Positions 45,891 to 59,595 are shown, numbered from the stretch's first letter. The stretch: 64,000 nt of DNA from Ophiostoma sp. CBS 140.51 (GCA_029298735.1 JANSLP010000087.1:46864-110863), one strand, 5' to 3'. Translations and numbers: made by a program. The notes: generated from the sequence alone by a model not told the origin.

Positions 45891-46306
45891 TTATAACACG
45901 CCGTCGTTCTCGCCCTTGAGACGCTCAACCCGCTTCTGCTCCCAGTCGTCCAAGTCCCTGTGTGCCAGTCTCTGACTTCGTTAGCCTTTGTATCAATTGT
46001 CGTACGGCGTAAAAATTCCTGCCGAGAGCGCCTGTCACTCACGTTGTACTCCTCCCGCATGTTCACCCGCCGGCCGGCTTTGCCAATGCCCAGCTCGTCC
46101 TCCCGCGACACCATCTTGACCTTGCGGTCGTGCCGCTCGTAGCGGATGGCCGTTGCCGGCGTCAGCACAAACGATCCGCCAATGATGACGGCCATGAATG
46201 GCAGACCAAAGAGCAAAAACGGGTGCTTGGCCATGTGTCTCCGGTAGCGCGCTGCAAATGTGTTGGCGTCGGCCGCCGAGCGGTACTTGTTCTTTTGGAA
46301 CGACAT
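45891..46306 (-). CDS. COX16: Cytochrome c oxidase assembly protein COX16
   Basis: The spliced model on the - strand is 46306-46043 joined to 45971-45891 and gives 114 aa. The 71-bp intron has a GTGAGT donor, a GCTAAC branch site and a CAG acceptor. Cox16 is a small inner-membrane protein needed to assemble complex IV. The sequence shows the family signature: AARYRRHMAKHPFLLFGLPF, one transmembrane segment (about residues 30-50), then TPATAIRYERHDRKV. After splicing it continues REEYN-RLAHRDLDDWEQKRVERLKGEN. The start MSFQKNKYRS at 46306 is preferred; another in-frame ATG at 46327 would add seven residues. The gene is head to head with the ATR kinase gene, 449 bp apart, so they may share a promoter region. 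Reading through the intron would give a wrong C-terminus. Confidence 0.93.
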
Positions 46307-46755
46307 TCTGACGAGTGAAGGGAACATGATGGGCAAGGTGCAGTTCTGAGTGTCTGTATCGTGGTTGTGTTGTCAACGCTGCGATGCAGTTGTCGAATGG
46401 TCTGATCTTTAAAAGTCAGAAGTCGTCTGAAGCTTCAGGACACTAAATTCTTCAGTGCACCAAACGCCCGGGCCATAGGCGGGAAAATGCGGCTCGTAGT
46501 GGGGTGATTTTACCAGACAAATTGATTCACGTGACCACGCGACTAGGTGTCCCGCAGGCAAGGGTCGCTCTTTCTTTTCCAGGCGGCGCGTCTTCCAGGC
46601 GCCTGCCGGGGCAAAATACGTGATGCTTCATTGGAGGCGAAAGCGAAAGAACGACGAACACTTTTGACGTTTTTGTTGACAACACCACCACCACTCCACC
46701 CCCAGCCCATGCATGACATACCACACATTCTGCAGAGGCCCGATGACGCTCCACG
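46307..46755. promoter_or_regulatory. Divergent promoter region between COX16 and the ATR kinase gene
   Basis: These 449 bp separate two oppositely oriented start codons, so both promoters must lie here or overlap. I see no clear TATA box. GC-rich segments around 46560-46620 and a run of CCACCACTCCACCCCC-like sequence near 46686-46705 precede the ATR start. Confidence 0.5.
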
Positions 46756-49700
46756 ATGAGCCTACCGCCGCACAATGCCTCTCTGCGGCCCGAAGCCGGG
46801 GGCGAGCCTGCGCTGTCACCTGCGGAGCCCCAAATTCCACAACAAAATCAACAAAACACACACAATCTCGACGATGATTCGGCCGACACCCGCGAACGGA
46901 ATCCCAAGCGGCGAAAGACCGATTCGTCGGCTCCAGTACCAATCCTGACCAACATCCGCAGCCGGATATGTGCCAAGTTCGGCGTCGAGATGGGCGACAA
47001 TGTCCGCGAAACGCTCAACAGCATGTGGTGAGTGGGGTGGTCGATTTACTATTTCGAGGCCGGACAGAGATACTGACATACTTTTCTCCCCCAGTGAGGC
47101 AATAATGGACCGAGAAGACCTGCAGGACGAGCAGGCCATCTGCTCTGCCCTCGAGCTCCTCAGCCAAGTCCTGTGTGCCATCGACCACACATTAATTCTC
47201 TCCGACCCCGACGACAACAACTCTTCTTTAATATGCAAGCCCTGTAAGACCTTTGACACATCATATACACCGCCACGACACAGGGAGAAGGAGCGACAAG
47301 ATGCGGCGTGCGCATTCAAGCTGTTTCAGAGCATCATCACCAACCTGGTGCCACAAACCGGCCCGCTCACTGTCCGTGCGTTAATATTCCTTCGACGCAT
47401 GGCTCTGCATGCCAACACCGACGATATCCTTGACTACGAGCAGTCTGACCTCTGCAAGTGGTGCTCGGCCCAACTATACAGCCCCGACAAGGCAGTACGG
47501 GATCAAGCAGCGTGAGTAACGAGCGCGCGAAGCACTATATAATGAGAACAACTGGCTAACGTATTGCAGAAAATCCGTGAGCGTATTTGTGCGCGACCGC
47601 AGCGATGGCTCCAATAGAGTCATGGAAAAGAACCGGAGACGCTTCTACAGAGGCCTAGAGCACATGCTTGCCTCGGGCGACTGCATCACACAAGAGACGA
47701 GCTCCCTGGTCTGGATGTACTTGGGCATGGCTGTGGCCGAGAACCAGTTACGACCAATGCTCTGCGGACTGCTGGCCCATCTGGACAGCGAACATATACC
47801 AGTCTGGAACAAGGCCATCTCGGAGCTCCGGTACCTTGCGTCCTACTTTGGCCGGACACCAAACGAGATCTTTGAGCCGTACTGGCGCAAGACGGCACAC
47901 TTCATCGTCAAGCACATTGCCGACCGGCCGGATGTGGCCAACGCCATTGCCAACCTCTTTGGCACCACCGCTCCCAAGCTGGCACTGCGGCTGCAGTCCC
48001 AAGCCATCCCTTTGCTGCTCTATGAACACCAGACGGCCGCCATTCGCAAGATTTCCGAGTACCGCGGAGACGGCGACGAGCTATGGCTCACACTCATGGA
48101 CAAGAGCAACCTTATGTCCATCTTGGCCCTGTGGGTTCGCCTTCCGGCCGAATCTGGTGCCCTGGAAGACTTGATGGAACGTTTCCAATCCTTTTCTCCC
48201 CGTCTCGGGCCCGCCACCATCCGCGAAGTTATGGGCGCCGCGGCTGTTCCTGTGCTGGCCGAGCTTTTTATCCAACTCACCTACGAGCCCGCCCTCTCTC
48301 CTGTCATCTTTCCAAGCGTACGTATTATCCACACAGAACGATTTCATATAAAGTCCAAATATAAGATAGCAGAGGCTAACGTTACCAAACAGATTGTCGA
48401 AGGGATCGGCTTTACTCCCATCCTCACTATTGCACGCCTCCTAAACACAAATACCAATCTACAAGAAGACGACGACATTGTCATTGACTTTCTGTCGCAG
48501 CACGTCCTCGGCTTCACGACACGCCTCTCCGATGTCCGCGTCTATGACGGCAAGCGGCATCTGTGCCACTGGATCAACGGTATCGAAGCACTCGAGATCC
48601 TCATCAAGTACTTGAGGTCCGAGATCCGTGTAGCTCGTCCACAAGTTATTGCGTTTCTCCTTGACGCCCTTGGTGACCACCCTGGTTACGCTGCCTGCTG
48701 GCAGGCCAGTGTCCGTCGGGCCGCCATCTCGTGCTGGGCTGCCCTTGTGCAGAACGTCGGCGAAGAGAACGTGCACACGTTGGTCGAGACGACTTTCTGT
48801 GTCATCCGCAAGAACTGGAGCCAGTTTGGCGACTGGGAAAAGGAGAAATGCCAAGAGCTGCTGCAATGGCTGCTTGCCAAACCAAACGGTCGCCACCGGG
48901 AATGCATCGTTGAGAAAGTCGATGTGCTGCCCCGTCTCCATATTTCAGAACTGCAAAAAAGCGTGGACAACAAGATTGACAAGTTGCGGAAACCACTGGG
49001 TGGCATGCAGACCATTGACCTGTTTGCGCAGCGTATTGTGCACGAGAACTTGGATGTTGTCTGGGTGGCCCTGGAAGATGCCAAGGAGTTCTTGCAGCAC
49101 AACCAGGACTTCTTGCAGGCGCCCATCCAGGGTGAGAAGTCCGACTCGGCCGTTGCACACTTTGTGCGTGCGCTTCTCGACTGCTCGGCCAAATACAACT
49201 CTTCCGAGCCGGCCTTGGCGTCCGCCTGTATGGCCTGCATCGGCCTCATCGGCTGTCTAGACGCAAACCGTCTCGGCGCCGTCGCCAAGGACCCGCCGTT
49301 TGTTGTTATTTACAACTTCCGCATGATGGAAGAGAGCCTCGACTTTGTCATTTATATGCTGCAGCATGTCCTGACACGGGCCTTCTTGTCTGCCACCAAC
49401 TCGACGAGCCAGGGTCTCATTGCCTACGCCGTCCAGACACTGCTGACACGGTGCGGCATTAGCACCGCTGTGCTCAACCAGGGCCGAGAACTCAAGTCCA
49501 CATATGAGAAGTGGAAAGCTCTTCCCGAACTGGTCCAGGTCGTCCTGTCTCCCCTTTTGGTATCCAAGTATCACATCGCGCCGCCCGGCCGTGTGCAGAC
49601 CCGGTACCCCATCTTCCGGCCCGGTCGGACCTATGGTGACTGGCTCAGGACCCTCGTAGTCGACCTCCTGGCCAAACCGCAGAACCAGTTTGGCGAGATT

Positions 49701-52700
49701 CTCTACGAATCGCTTTCGCGTACGGCCAGGGGCAACGATCTGGCCGTTGCCGAGTTTTTGTTGCCGTACATGGTTGTCTGCGTAGTGACCGGTCCACGCA
49801 GCAGCGAGCAGGACCGCGAGCAGATCACCCTCGAATTGCAGCATATTTCTCAATACCAGCTGCCAGACGAAGCGCCGTCGGCCGACCGAGAGCAGGCCAA
49901 GCTGTTTTACGATGTATGTGCCCCCTTCTTGCAAGTTGATTCCGTTCTCGACTAACCTTCAGGCCGTCTTCCGTGTGATTGAGTATGCCTTTGTATGGCT
50001 GCGCAGCTGCATCCACCACGACAAGCCGACGGGCGTGGCGCACATGGAAAAGTTTATCGAGGCGTTCCCGGCCGAGGTCTTGTCGCAAAAGGCACTGTAC
50101 TGCAAGGACTACGCGCGGGCCATGTTCTTCTTGGAGCCGGTGGCAATGGCTTCTGTACCGAAAGAGGATGTCGACGAGACCGCCCGCCGGGACAAGGCGG
50201 AGTCCGACATGATTGATATCTACGCACAAATCGACGACCCAGACTACCTGGGCGGCATCATGTCCAAAGCTGGCAGCTTTGTAGAGATGAACACGTACCG
50301 CAAAGCTCTGCTCGAGCAAAAGGCTGGCCGGTGGGAGTCGGCGACGACATGGCACCTGTCCGATCTGAGCTCGGAGCCAGACAATGTCGACATCCAAGCC
50401 CGTGTCCTCAAGTGCTTCCTAGAAGCAGGCCACCATGACGCCCTTCTGGCAAGAGTGGACGGTATGAATCTCTCAGAAGCACCCGCCGGCACGATTAGCA
50501 AAGTGCTTCCCCTGGCCCTCGAGGCGTCGTGGGCGACCTTTCAGTGGAACAAGTTGGACGCCATGGTGCCCGTCTACAAGGGCGACACGTTTGACATATT
50601 CAATGTGGGCGTGGCCAGTGCCCTGTCGTATCTGCAGCGGCAAAATATGGAGGAATTCGACAAGGCTCTGGACAAGATCGTCGACCGTGTCGCGTCGTCC
50701 ATGTCGTACTCGACCACCGCCTCGTTGCAAGCATGCCACGAGGCCATGCTCCGAGCACACGTGGTTACCGATCTCCGGCTGATAAGCTCCGTGACGCGCA
50801 CTGATACGGACGTCATGGAGCGGCGGTCGAGTGGCCAGGGTCCCAAGAAAACACGCACTGCTCTGGCCACGCTGATCCAACGACTCGATTTGCTGGAGGA
50901 TGTCAGTGACAAACGGTATCTGTTGTCTCTACAGCGTGCTGCCATGGAGTCGCTGCGGCCCATTTATGGGGACAAGGAGATCTCGACACTGTGGCTGCTG
51001 AGTGCGCGTCTTGCACGCAAAACGGGCTCCAATGGTGAGTGTCTCAAGGCCATTGCACATGCACGACAACTCGGCGACCCGGCAGCCGAGGTGGAGAATG
51101 CACGCCGGCAGTGGGCGTGGGGCGGCAAACATCAAGCCATTGCCGACCTGCGCGTGGCCATCAGCCACGGCCTTCCGAGCAACGACGACAACAGCAGCAG
51201 CAACGGTGGCGGCGGCGCCGCAGGAACAGCAAACACGGGCTCGTTTGGCCAAAAGTGGTCGACCCACGAGGCGGCACCGTTGGCGGCGCGGGCGGGTCTG
51301 CTGTTGACACGCTGGCTGGATGCGAGCGGCGAGACGTCGCGGCTGGCGCTGCGGGAGAGCTACAAGGAGCTGTCGAGCAAGTACAATGAGTGGGAGAAGA
51401 GCCATTACTTTTTGGGCCGCCACTACAAGAAGGTGACCGAGTCGGAGCAGGTACTCAAGTACGACGAGCAGAGCGACACGTATGTGATCGGCGAGCTGGC
51501 GCGGCTGGAGATTGAAAACTACATGCGGGCGGCGCGGCTGGGCACCAAGTACCTGCACATGACGCTCCCACGGTTCCTGACGGTGTGGCTGAGTCTCGGG
51601 TCGCAAATCGAAAAGGCGCCCGACGGGACGACCGTCTCCAAGGAACTGGTGCAACGGCGCAAGGATGTGCTGTTCAGTCTGCACCGGCGGCTCCTCAAGC
51701 ACGTCCAGCGACTGCCCGCGTTTATCTTCTATACGGCACTTCCGCAGCTGGTGGCACGCATCAGCCACCCGCACCGCGAGGTGTGCTATGTGCTGGACCA
51801 GATCATCACGAAAGTGGTGCAGGCGTACCCGCGACAGGCGTCGTGGAGCGTTTTCGGGGTGATGACGGCGCGGCCCAAGACCTCGTCGACAAAAGCACCC
51901 GGCGAGCGGCTCATCAAGTCACTGACAACCGCGGCGGCATCGTCGTCGTCGTCGTCCTCGTCGGTGGCCTCGACCGAGAATTTGACGGTGATCTTCAAGA
52001 CCGGCATCGAGCTGGCGGACGAGCTCGTCAAAATTGGACGCAAAGGCAACTACCGGGCCAACAACACAACCAAGGCGGTCAGTCTGCAGCGCGATATGAA
52101 TTTCCGCAAGAACCAGCCCATTGACTTGGTGGTGCCGATTGCGCGATGCCTGACGGCAGCCATGCCCGGGCGAATTGCCGACTCGAGTGTAATGGGTGGG
52201 GCCAGTGGGCTGTCGGCAGCAACTGCTGCAGCAATGAACCCTTCATCGGCCGCGGCCTCCATGACATCGACCGGCGAGGTCAGCAACAGCGCGACGGTGA
52301 TGGCACTGTTGATGCACAATCCGTTTGCGTCGGACGTGATTACGATCCAGTCGTTCCAGGACGAGGTCTTGATCTTGGGTTCCCTGGCGCAGCCCCGAAA
52401 GCTCACAATCCGCGGCTCGGACGGCCGACTCTACGACATCTTGTTGAAACCCAAGGACGACATGCGGACAGACCAGCGGATCATGGAAGTCAATGCCCAG
52501 ATCAACCAGGCGCTACGCAAGGACACGGAAGCCACGCGGCGGCAGCTATCGATCCGGACGTACGCGGTGACACCGCTCAACGAGGACTGCGGTATCATTG
52601 AGTGGGTGCTGGGCCTCAAGACACTCCGAGAAATTCTTAGGCCGTACTACGATTTGCGGCGCACACAAGTCCAGCCGCGCCCACCGGAGCCGCTCGAGAT

Positions 52701-53415
52701 CCAAAAGATGCTGACGGAAGCGGGCACGCCGCGGCAGCGCGTGCACATGTTTACGACCGTCGTGCTGCCGGCGTTCCCGCCCGTCTTGCAAGAGTGGTTC
52801 ATGCGGCGGTTCCCGTACCCAGCCTCGTGGTTTACGGCGCGGCTGCAATTTACACGGTCCGCCGCGGTCATGTCCATGACAGGCGCCGTGCTTGGCCTGG
52901 GCGACCGGCACTGCGAAAACGTGCTGGTGGACCAGGACAGCGGCGGCGTGATGCACGTGGACTTTAACTGTTTGTTTGAAAAGGGCCGGCTGTTCACGCA
53001 GCCCGAGACTGTACCTTTCCGGCTGACCCAGAACATGCGTGCGGCCATGGGCATCTGTGACGACCGGGGACCCTTCCGGCGGTCGTGTGAACTCACCCTA
53101 CAGATGATGCGGGAGCAGGAGGAGACGCTGCTGGCCGTTTTGGAAGCGTTCATTCACGACCCGACGCTCGACCTACAGGCCGATCCACGCGGCGGCGGAC
53201 AGCAGCACCATGCAGCCGCCCGAGCCAAGCCGGCGCCCGTGGTGAAGCTGGACCCGCAGAGTGTGGTGCGGAACATTAAGCGGCGGATCAATGGTTTACT
53301 GCTGGAAGAAACGATCCCGCTGGGCGTGGAGGGCCAGGCACTGGAGCTGATCAAGCAAGCGACGGAGGCAGCGAACCTGTCGGCCATGTACATTGGATGG
53401 GCGCCCCATTGGTAG
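46756..53415 (+). CDS. MEC1: ATR/Mec1-type PI3-kinase-related protein kinase
   Basis: Five exons: 46756-47027, 47095-47511, 47570-48317, 48393-49913 and 49963-53415, giving 2136 aa. The kinase senses single-stranded DNA through an ATRIP-type partner and phosphorylates checkpoint targets at SQ/TQ sites in the nucleus. A basic KRRK motif near residue 55 could be a nuclear signal. The middle is helical repeat and FAT-type sequence. The kinase domain spans roughly 1790-2070. Lys1815 in ILLKPKDD is the likely ATP lysine, the catalytic loop is GLGDRHCEN (Asp1967, Asn1972), and the metal-binding HVDFN has Asp1986. The last 33 or so residues form the FATC domain ending YIGWAPHW. The length is shorter than usual for the family (about 2350-2450). 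Homologues: UvsB in Aspergillus, MUS-9 in Neurospora. Intron 3 (75 bp) is in frame and stop-free. Confidence 0.95.
48318..48392 (+). other. In-frame 75-nt intron of the ATR kinase gene
   Basis: The donor is GTACGT, the branch site GCTAAC and the acceptor AAACAG. The length is divisible by three and no stop occurs, so an unspliced message also stays open. The encoded insert is basic and does not look like part of the conserved helical repeats, which favours a true intron. Confidence 0.75.
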
Positions 53416-54702
53416 TGGGGGGTCAAGGGGAGGGTGGTGTAATGTAAGGACCTTGGATATACAGAGCATGGCATATAGCATATAGATGGACTAATATAAT
53501 GAATACAAATACAGAGTCAATATATCACGATAACCTCACAGGCTTTTCTGCACAGCAGCGGCACAGCTCGGAGGTAAAGATTGTCTGTGTTTGGAAAGCG
53601 GCGATGCCGGACACGCAAAAGTGTGTGTGGCCAGTATTATTTATGTATTATGTGTAAGTCATTGCGAGCACACTCAAAGCCAAGACTGTCAGACGACGGT
53701 ACTTTTGCTCAGTTGGCGCAGGGCAGTGCAAGGCGTTGCTCTCTCTCTCTCTCTCGAGGAAGGCTCGGAGGTTGTTGAGCGCACTTGAGAAAGGCTTGGC
53801 ATACCCTTCTCGTGCGCGGAGAAGATGGGAAAGAGCGTCAATGACGAGAGACGTGGGAGATGTGCAGCCAGCATCGACAAGAATAGAATACGAGGAGGTG
53901 GGGTTGCTGTTTGTCGAAGTAGGATTTCTTAGTGTCAGATGGGCAGCAGGGTCACCTCGTCAGCCAAGACTCGAGAGAAGAGGAAAAGAGGGGAAGCTCG
54001 GCAAGCTGGCAAGCATGCTGGCATGGCTCGCATGGCTAGTTTGAGCTCCGACACCATGGACTTTAACGAGTGATGAGCCGCCAGGAACCAGGGCCAAAAA
54101 CAGGGCCAAAAACAGGGACAGTCGATCTGTTGTGTGTGTACCTGCCTTAAGCCGAACCAGACTTTGCAGTTGCATGGTGAAGGTACGTTGACGATTTTAC
54201 GATGCCATGCTGGGCATCAGCTGAGCGGGCGATCGTGAGAGAAAAGGAGGGGTAAGAACGCCTCACATAAAAGGAAGGGGAACATCGGAGACGGCCTCGA
54301 CTGCGAGATGAGGATCCAACGGACATTGAGATGTTTTCTTTTTGTCGTTGGCTCTTCGGCATAGGACCTCGATCAAAAAGATGAAACGAACAGAGCTCGC
54401 CACTTTCAGTCATGACGACGACAAATGACATAAGACGGGAGGGATTGAAGTGCAAAGTATTGTCCGCCGTGTCCGGTTGTCGTTCTGCGATGTATTAAGT
54501 CCCTCATCTCAACCGGCGAAGGTCACCCATGGTCAACGAGGCCAATTGTGGTCATATGGACTTTTATTCTGTTACAGCCTTTCCCTTGGTGGGGGGTACA
54601 ACATAATAACGATGCTGGGCAGACGAGGGGACGTGCGCTGTGAGTGCATTTGTCAACTCTGCGCTGCTTCCCCTCCCCGGAAAGCTGCGGAGAAAGAAGA
54701 GA

Positions 54703-54726
54703 GGATCGAGGGATCGAGGGATCGAG
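54703..54726. repeat. 3 x 8-bp tandem repeat (GGATCGAG)
   Basis: Three perfect head-to-tail copies in non-coding DNA. Confidence 0.9.
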
Positions 54727-56079
54727 AATGCAAGTGCACAACGGAGGATGCGGGACAAGAGGATGCAGGATGGAAACTACAGTGGTGTTTCGAGTTGTGT
54801 TAGCGGTGTTGTTTTCTTGCGCAATCTATTCTGTGTGAGAGTGCTGTAAAGTGCACTCTTCTCACTGTCACACCGCTCGTTGCACCCCTGCAACTGGTGA
54901 CGCACTGTATTTTACAGTGAGAACAGCCGTCTTGATCCGACGAGCCAACAAACAGTGCTCCTCCGGTGTTTCCATCACTCGGCCTCTGCATTTGTCAGAT
55001 GGAAATAGATTGCTCACCGTCGAATATCTGTGTCCAGTGTCTTGATTGTGTATTTCCTCTTCCTTACTGTAGATCTATCGCCGGCCGTCCCGGTTTTTTG
55101 TGTTCCATCTTCTATTTTTCATCTTTCTCTCACCTTCTTGTCTGCCGTCGCCAGCCCTGGAAGGTTTCCTGAGCGTGTTCCTGGACCGGCGTGGTACCTG
55201 GCGCGGTACCTGACGACGCACTAACAATCAGGAACTGGGCAGAGATCCAGCGACAGCGATGTCCTTCTGGGCTGTGATTGGCCGCCCAGTCAAACCTGTG
55301 GTTCGTGTTAGTGATTTAGTTAGTGTGTTTTGTCCATTATCTTACAGGCACCAAAATGTGCCGTCACCCATAACGCTCTCGTAGATTAAAAAGTGTATGA
55401 CGATGACAACCGAAAATGGAGATTAGAGGTCGAGGGCCATCGAAAAAGAAAGCCACAAAAACGAAAAGGAAAGCGGACAACAACGTGGACAGCAGACAAT
55501 GTGGACAATGGGTGGCAAATGATTATGGTCGACCACCATTCAGGCACAGGAATTTGAATACGACCCTTGAAACGGAAAATGTCTTTGATACAAACGACTT
55601 TGCTGACAACTTTGATGACAAGGCAGTCGTGGCAGTGATCGCAGGTCATTTACGGTGGGAGAGAGGGTGTAATTACCGCTAGTTCATCAACTGTGGATGA
55701 GATTGAGCTCTCGCCTTCTATTGTGCCTTCTTTTTCCACTTCCTTCGATTGCACTCTGCCGTGGCCGTCGAGAAAGAGAAGATGCCTGGATGCCAATCGA
55801 GAATGAGCAGGGGTCACTCAAAACCAGTGGATGCCTTCAAAAGACTTCCAAACAACGTGCGCAACGGTGGACTCCAGGTGGCGTTGTCGTTGAGAGTGCG
55901 TGGCTGTTGCGTCTCGGACGCGAGGGACAGCTTGGGCCACTCCGGTCACACCGCAAGACAGGAGGACGTTTGAGAGAGGAATGTGGCAAAGACCAACGAC
56001 AAAAAGAAGCCTAGAGAAGGAAAATAAGATGAGGATGGGCAGACAGGCAGCCGGGCAGCCTTGTGACTTGCCGGTTTGT

Positions 56080-56106
56080 CTCGAGTGCCTCGAGTGCCTC
56101 GAGTGT
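56080..56106. repeat. 3 x 9-bp tandem repeat (CTCGAGTGC)
   Basis: Three head-to-tail copies; the last base of the third differs. Non-coding. Confidence 0.9.
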
Positions 56107-58894
56107 CTAATGATTCTACTTGTACTTGTGTTCTTCTTCGGGGGTTGGCGAGACATGCAGTAGTCAAATGAAAATGAGACAATAGAAGGGAAAAGGAAAT
56201 GATAAAAGGGTGGAAGGCCAAGAGAAAAGAGAAGGGCAGAAGAAGCGAAATGAGAGTGGACAGTACTCTGTACACGTTCGAACGTGGTCTGGCCTCGACG
56301 ACGAAATGGAAATGGAGACAAAAAGTCTCCCTCGCGTGATGCGATGGAAAATCGACAATGTCCGAAAGGGGGCCGAAAGCGACATTGACATTACGACGAA
56401 AGCATCGCAAGATGCGACGGCATCATGAGTCTTCAAGTCTGGATGCACCGTTGAAGAGAACCAGACTTTGTAGAAGTGTGTTTATTCGACACAGTGGCGA
56501 CGCAAACGTCCAGACTGTGACATCACCAACAGGTTTTTCTGATACAACAGTTACCACAAGACGTTGTGGTTTGTGGTTTGTGGTTGGTGTCCTGTGTTTT
56601 GTTTGTGGTCCGTGTTGCACTGCGACGCTGTGTCCTCACTCTTCTCTCACGCTTCTCGCGGATAGCCCAATCGGGCAATTGTCCGTTGGGACTGAACAAA
56701 GGTGAACAACCGCAACATTCCGAACAGTCTGACAGGGGCCCTGGATCAGTGGAGGAGAGTGGAGTTTCGGGCAGTGGATCGTGGCCTGTGGAGTTTGCGA
56801 CAATAATAGTAGAGGACGGTGGAGGGACGGTGGAGAGAAGTGGCCTGGGGAAAGAATGGAAAACGAAACCCTGTGTTTCTCTTTTCTGCTCTGTTTCTCC
56901 TCGCTGATAGCGTCTTGACGACTGCAGCGTTGCACTCATTGATGCACTGCTGCGAGCACTTTCAAAACAGTGGCGTAGGATGAGGAATGGTGAGGGAAGT
57001 AAGGATGATGGTGAGAAAGGAGGCTGGACAGGCTGGAGAGGCTGTGGAGAGGCTGTCAAAACGACAGGGCCAGACCGCCTAACGATGCCGCTGACGACCC
57101 TGAAGATGCCCTGTCGGCTGTCCACAAAAAGTGACAGATCGTTCTTTTGGCAGAGCCATTTTCATGTTTTGTGCCTGTTGTCGCATGTTGTTGCATGTTT
57201 CTGCATGCGGCTGTCTCTTTATTCTCTCATACTCGGTGGTGCTTCTTCTCCAGCGGATCTGGAGCCAGTGTTACAGACAGAGTTGCAGTGCTAGCAAAGC
57301 GGCGACGGCGAAGACGACTGCACTGCAGGGCAATCAACAGGGTAGCCGTCGAAAGCCGACGATGCCCGGTATGGGCCGGAGGAAGCAGTGGAAAGCAGTG
57401 TAAGAATAGCACGACAGGCAGTTGCGACACAACGACAGTTACAGCGCAGCCCACTTCCAGCACCCACTTCCTCTCAACATCCACACTTCCACAGCATTCA
57501 CCCCTGCTCCTCGAGGCGGTCACGCGGCGCAAAGTGATGCATCACAAAAAGGAAAAGAAAAAAGACTGCCGTTTTGAGCGATATGCACCTGGAAGACAAG
57601 GGAAAAGAAATGAGGACCAGGAGAATGAGGGGAAATCGGGAGGAAGGAAAGAAAGAAGGAAAGACGGAGAAAAAAAAGAGAGAAAAAGAAAGTAGACACT
57701 GCGATACCCTAGAAACCCTGAAGCCCATCAGCGGTCAACCATGAGGTAGACTGAGGGAAAACAGTCGCTTTTCTTTTGCTCGTCGATTTTATTTTATTTT
57801 TCTTTGCTTTCTGGTCGCCTGCCACGCGATCGCAACGGCCAATGGTCTGATTTGATGTTGCGAAGGTGCATAAGTCTGTTGAGGCTTCTGTTTTTGAGGG
57901 TGTTTTTGTCTTTTTTTTCTCTTTTCCTGCATGTCTCATTCCTTTTCCCCTGACAGATGTCTTACTTTCGTGGGCGTGGCAACGTGCACTGTCGACCTAG
58001 AACCATTCTACAGTCTGGAAAAGCAAGACAATCAAGACAATTGAAGACAATTGAAAACAATTTAGCAGGCCACTGCAGGCCATCTGCAGGCAATGGCACC
58101 CTGATCAACGACAACAGTGAGACACTCAAGACACCACCAGCCTTTCCCCCTCCATCTTCCGCTGTGTCTCGCGGTCGCTGGCACGTCCCGCCACTGTCCG
58201 TTCCTTCGCACCATGAGAAGAAAGAAGACTACAGCATATTTTCTGGCGGCAAGCCAGGCTAGGAAAATAAAACTCTTCACTGAAGACAGGCAACGGAACG
58301 GATAGAAATTAAACGGACAGTAAAAGACGGTGAACACGAGACATGCGTAGCTGTTAGAAGAGAAACGCAGGTGAGACATGTCGACAACAGCGACAACGGT
58401 AAGAACTGCGAAGGATGAGAGAAGACTGCGAAGACGGATAGGCGTCGGAGAGAGTGTAGACAGGAAGAACGCCTTGTCGGCTTTCTATCGCGCTCGTTAA
58501 GCCGCTCAAAGAGAGGGGAAGCTTTCAGTTTCTAAGCAAGGTTAAAGCTCGGCATACGGGCACTGCGGGCATCGACAAATCATCCATGGCAAGAGCGGCA
58601 GGGTCCCATGCTCAAAGGATCAGTAAGGACAAGAGAAGAGTGTGAAAGTCGCGGATCACGGATAGGACACGGAAAAGCGAAGGCCAAGAAGAGGAGAAGG
58701 AGATGTGAGAAGAGCCCCGCCCAAGTCCACGAGGCACAATCACACACACAAAAGAAAGGCAAGATGCTGATTTCAGTAATGGAGGGGCACGGAGAGGAGG
58801 GGTGACAAGGAGACGACGGACGGCGGAGTTCGAGGAGACGGTCGAAGATCATGAAGAAGGATAGCAAAGTGGATGAAGACAAAGACAAAAGAGG

Positions 58895-58930
58895 AGCTCG
58901 AGTAGCTCGAGCAGCTCGAGTAGCTCGAGT
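58895..58930. repeat. 4 x 9-bp tandem repeat (AGCTCGAGT)
   Basis: Four consecutive 9-bp units, three perfect and one with a single change. Each unit includes the palindrome CTCGAG, giving four evenly spaced symmetric sites. Confidence 0.92.
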
Positions 58931-59563
58931 AGCTTCTTGAGCGGGGCAGCAGAGTAAAAGAGTGCAGACCGTCGACGGCAAGCGAGGCAAGGAAGGGCTG
59001 AAAGAAGAAATCGCAATTTTAAAAGTGTCCGATGATGTGCGGCAGATGGGTGAATGACTGGGGCGTGATCAGGTGCCGTCCATAAGTGCGACGTGGAGAG
59101 AGAGGGACGGCGATAAACGATGCGTCATGGAAAGACGAAAAAGAAAGAAGGGAAATCAACGATAAATCAGACAAGACTCAAAAGGAAAGGAAGCTTGGAC
59201 GCCGAAATTGGAGACCCAGAAAGAGGGACGACAAGGTCGAGGGAGATGAGAGATGGGGAAGTTCAAGATGAAAGATGGGATGAGAAGGGAGAACGAGATG
59301 AAGTACATGCATGTCGTAGCTGAATTGAGAATGGAGGCTGCTCTTGAAGATGCAGACGAGATGGACAAAGCTTCTCGAGAACGTGCGCGATCAACAGAGA
59401 CGGGCAACAAAAAGAGAAAGAGGCCGTCGTGAACAATGAGCGTGCACTCTCCCACCGACACAGACCAACACCCGAAAAGAACGGGAGGGACGATCAGCGG
59501 GACCTGGGACCAGGGTCTGTTCAGCTGGACCGGGAACGCACGTCGACGGGCGCACACAGACGT

Positions 59564-59595
59564 TCAGGGCAATCAGGGCTATCAGGGCAATCAGG
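59564..59595. repeat. 9-bp tandem repeat (TCAGGGCAA), 3.5 copies
   Basis: Three 9-bp units, the middle one with a base change, followed by a partial copy. Non-coding. Confidence 0.88.

Noticed and set aside
45722..46042. Unspliced C-terminus of COX16
   Set aside because: Family-conserved DLDDWEQKRVERLKGE appears only after removing the 71-bp intron.
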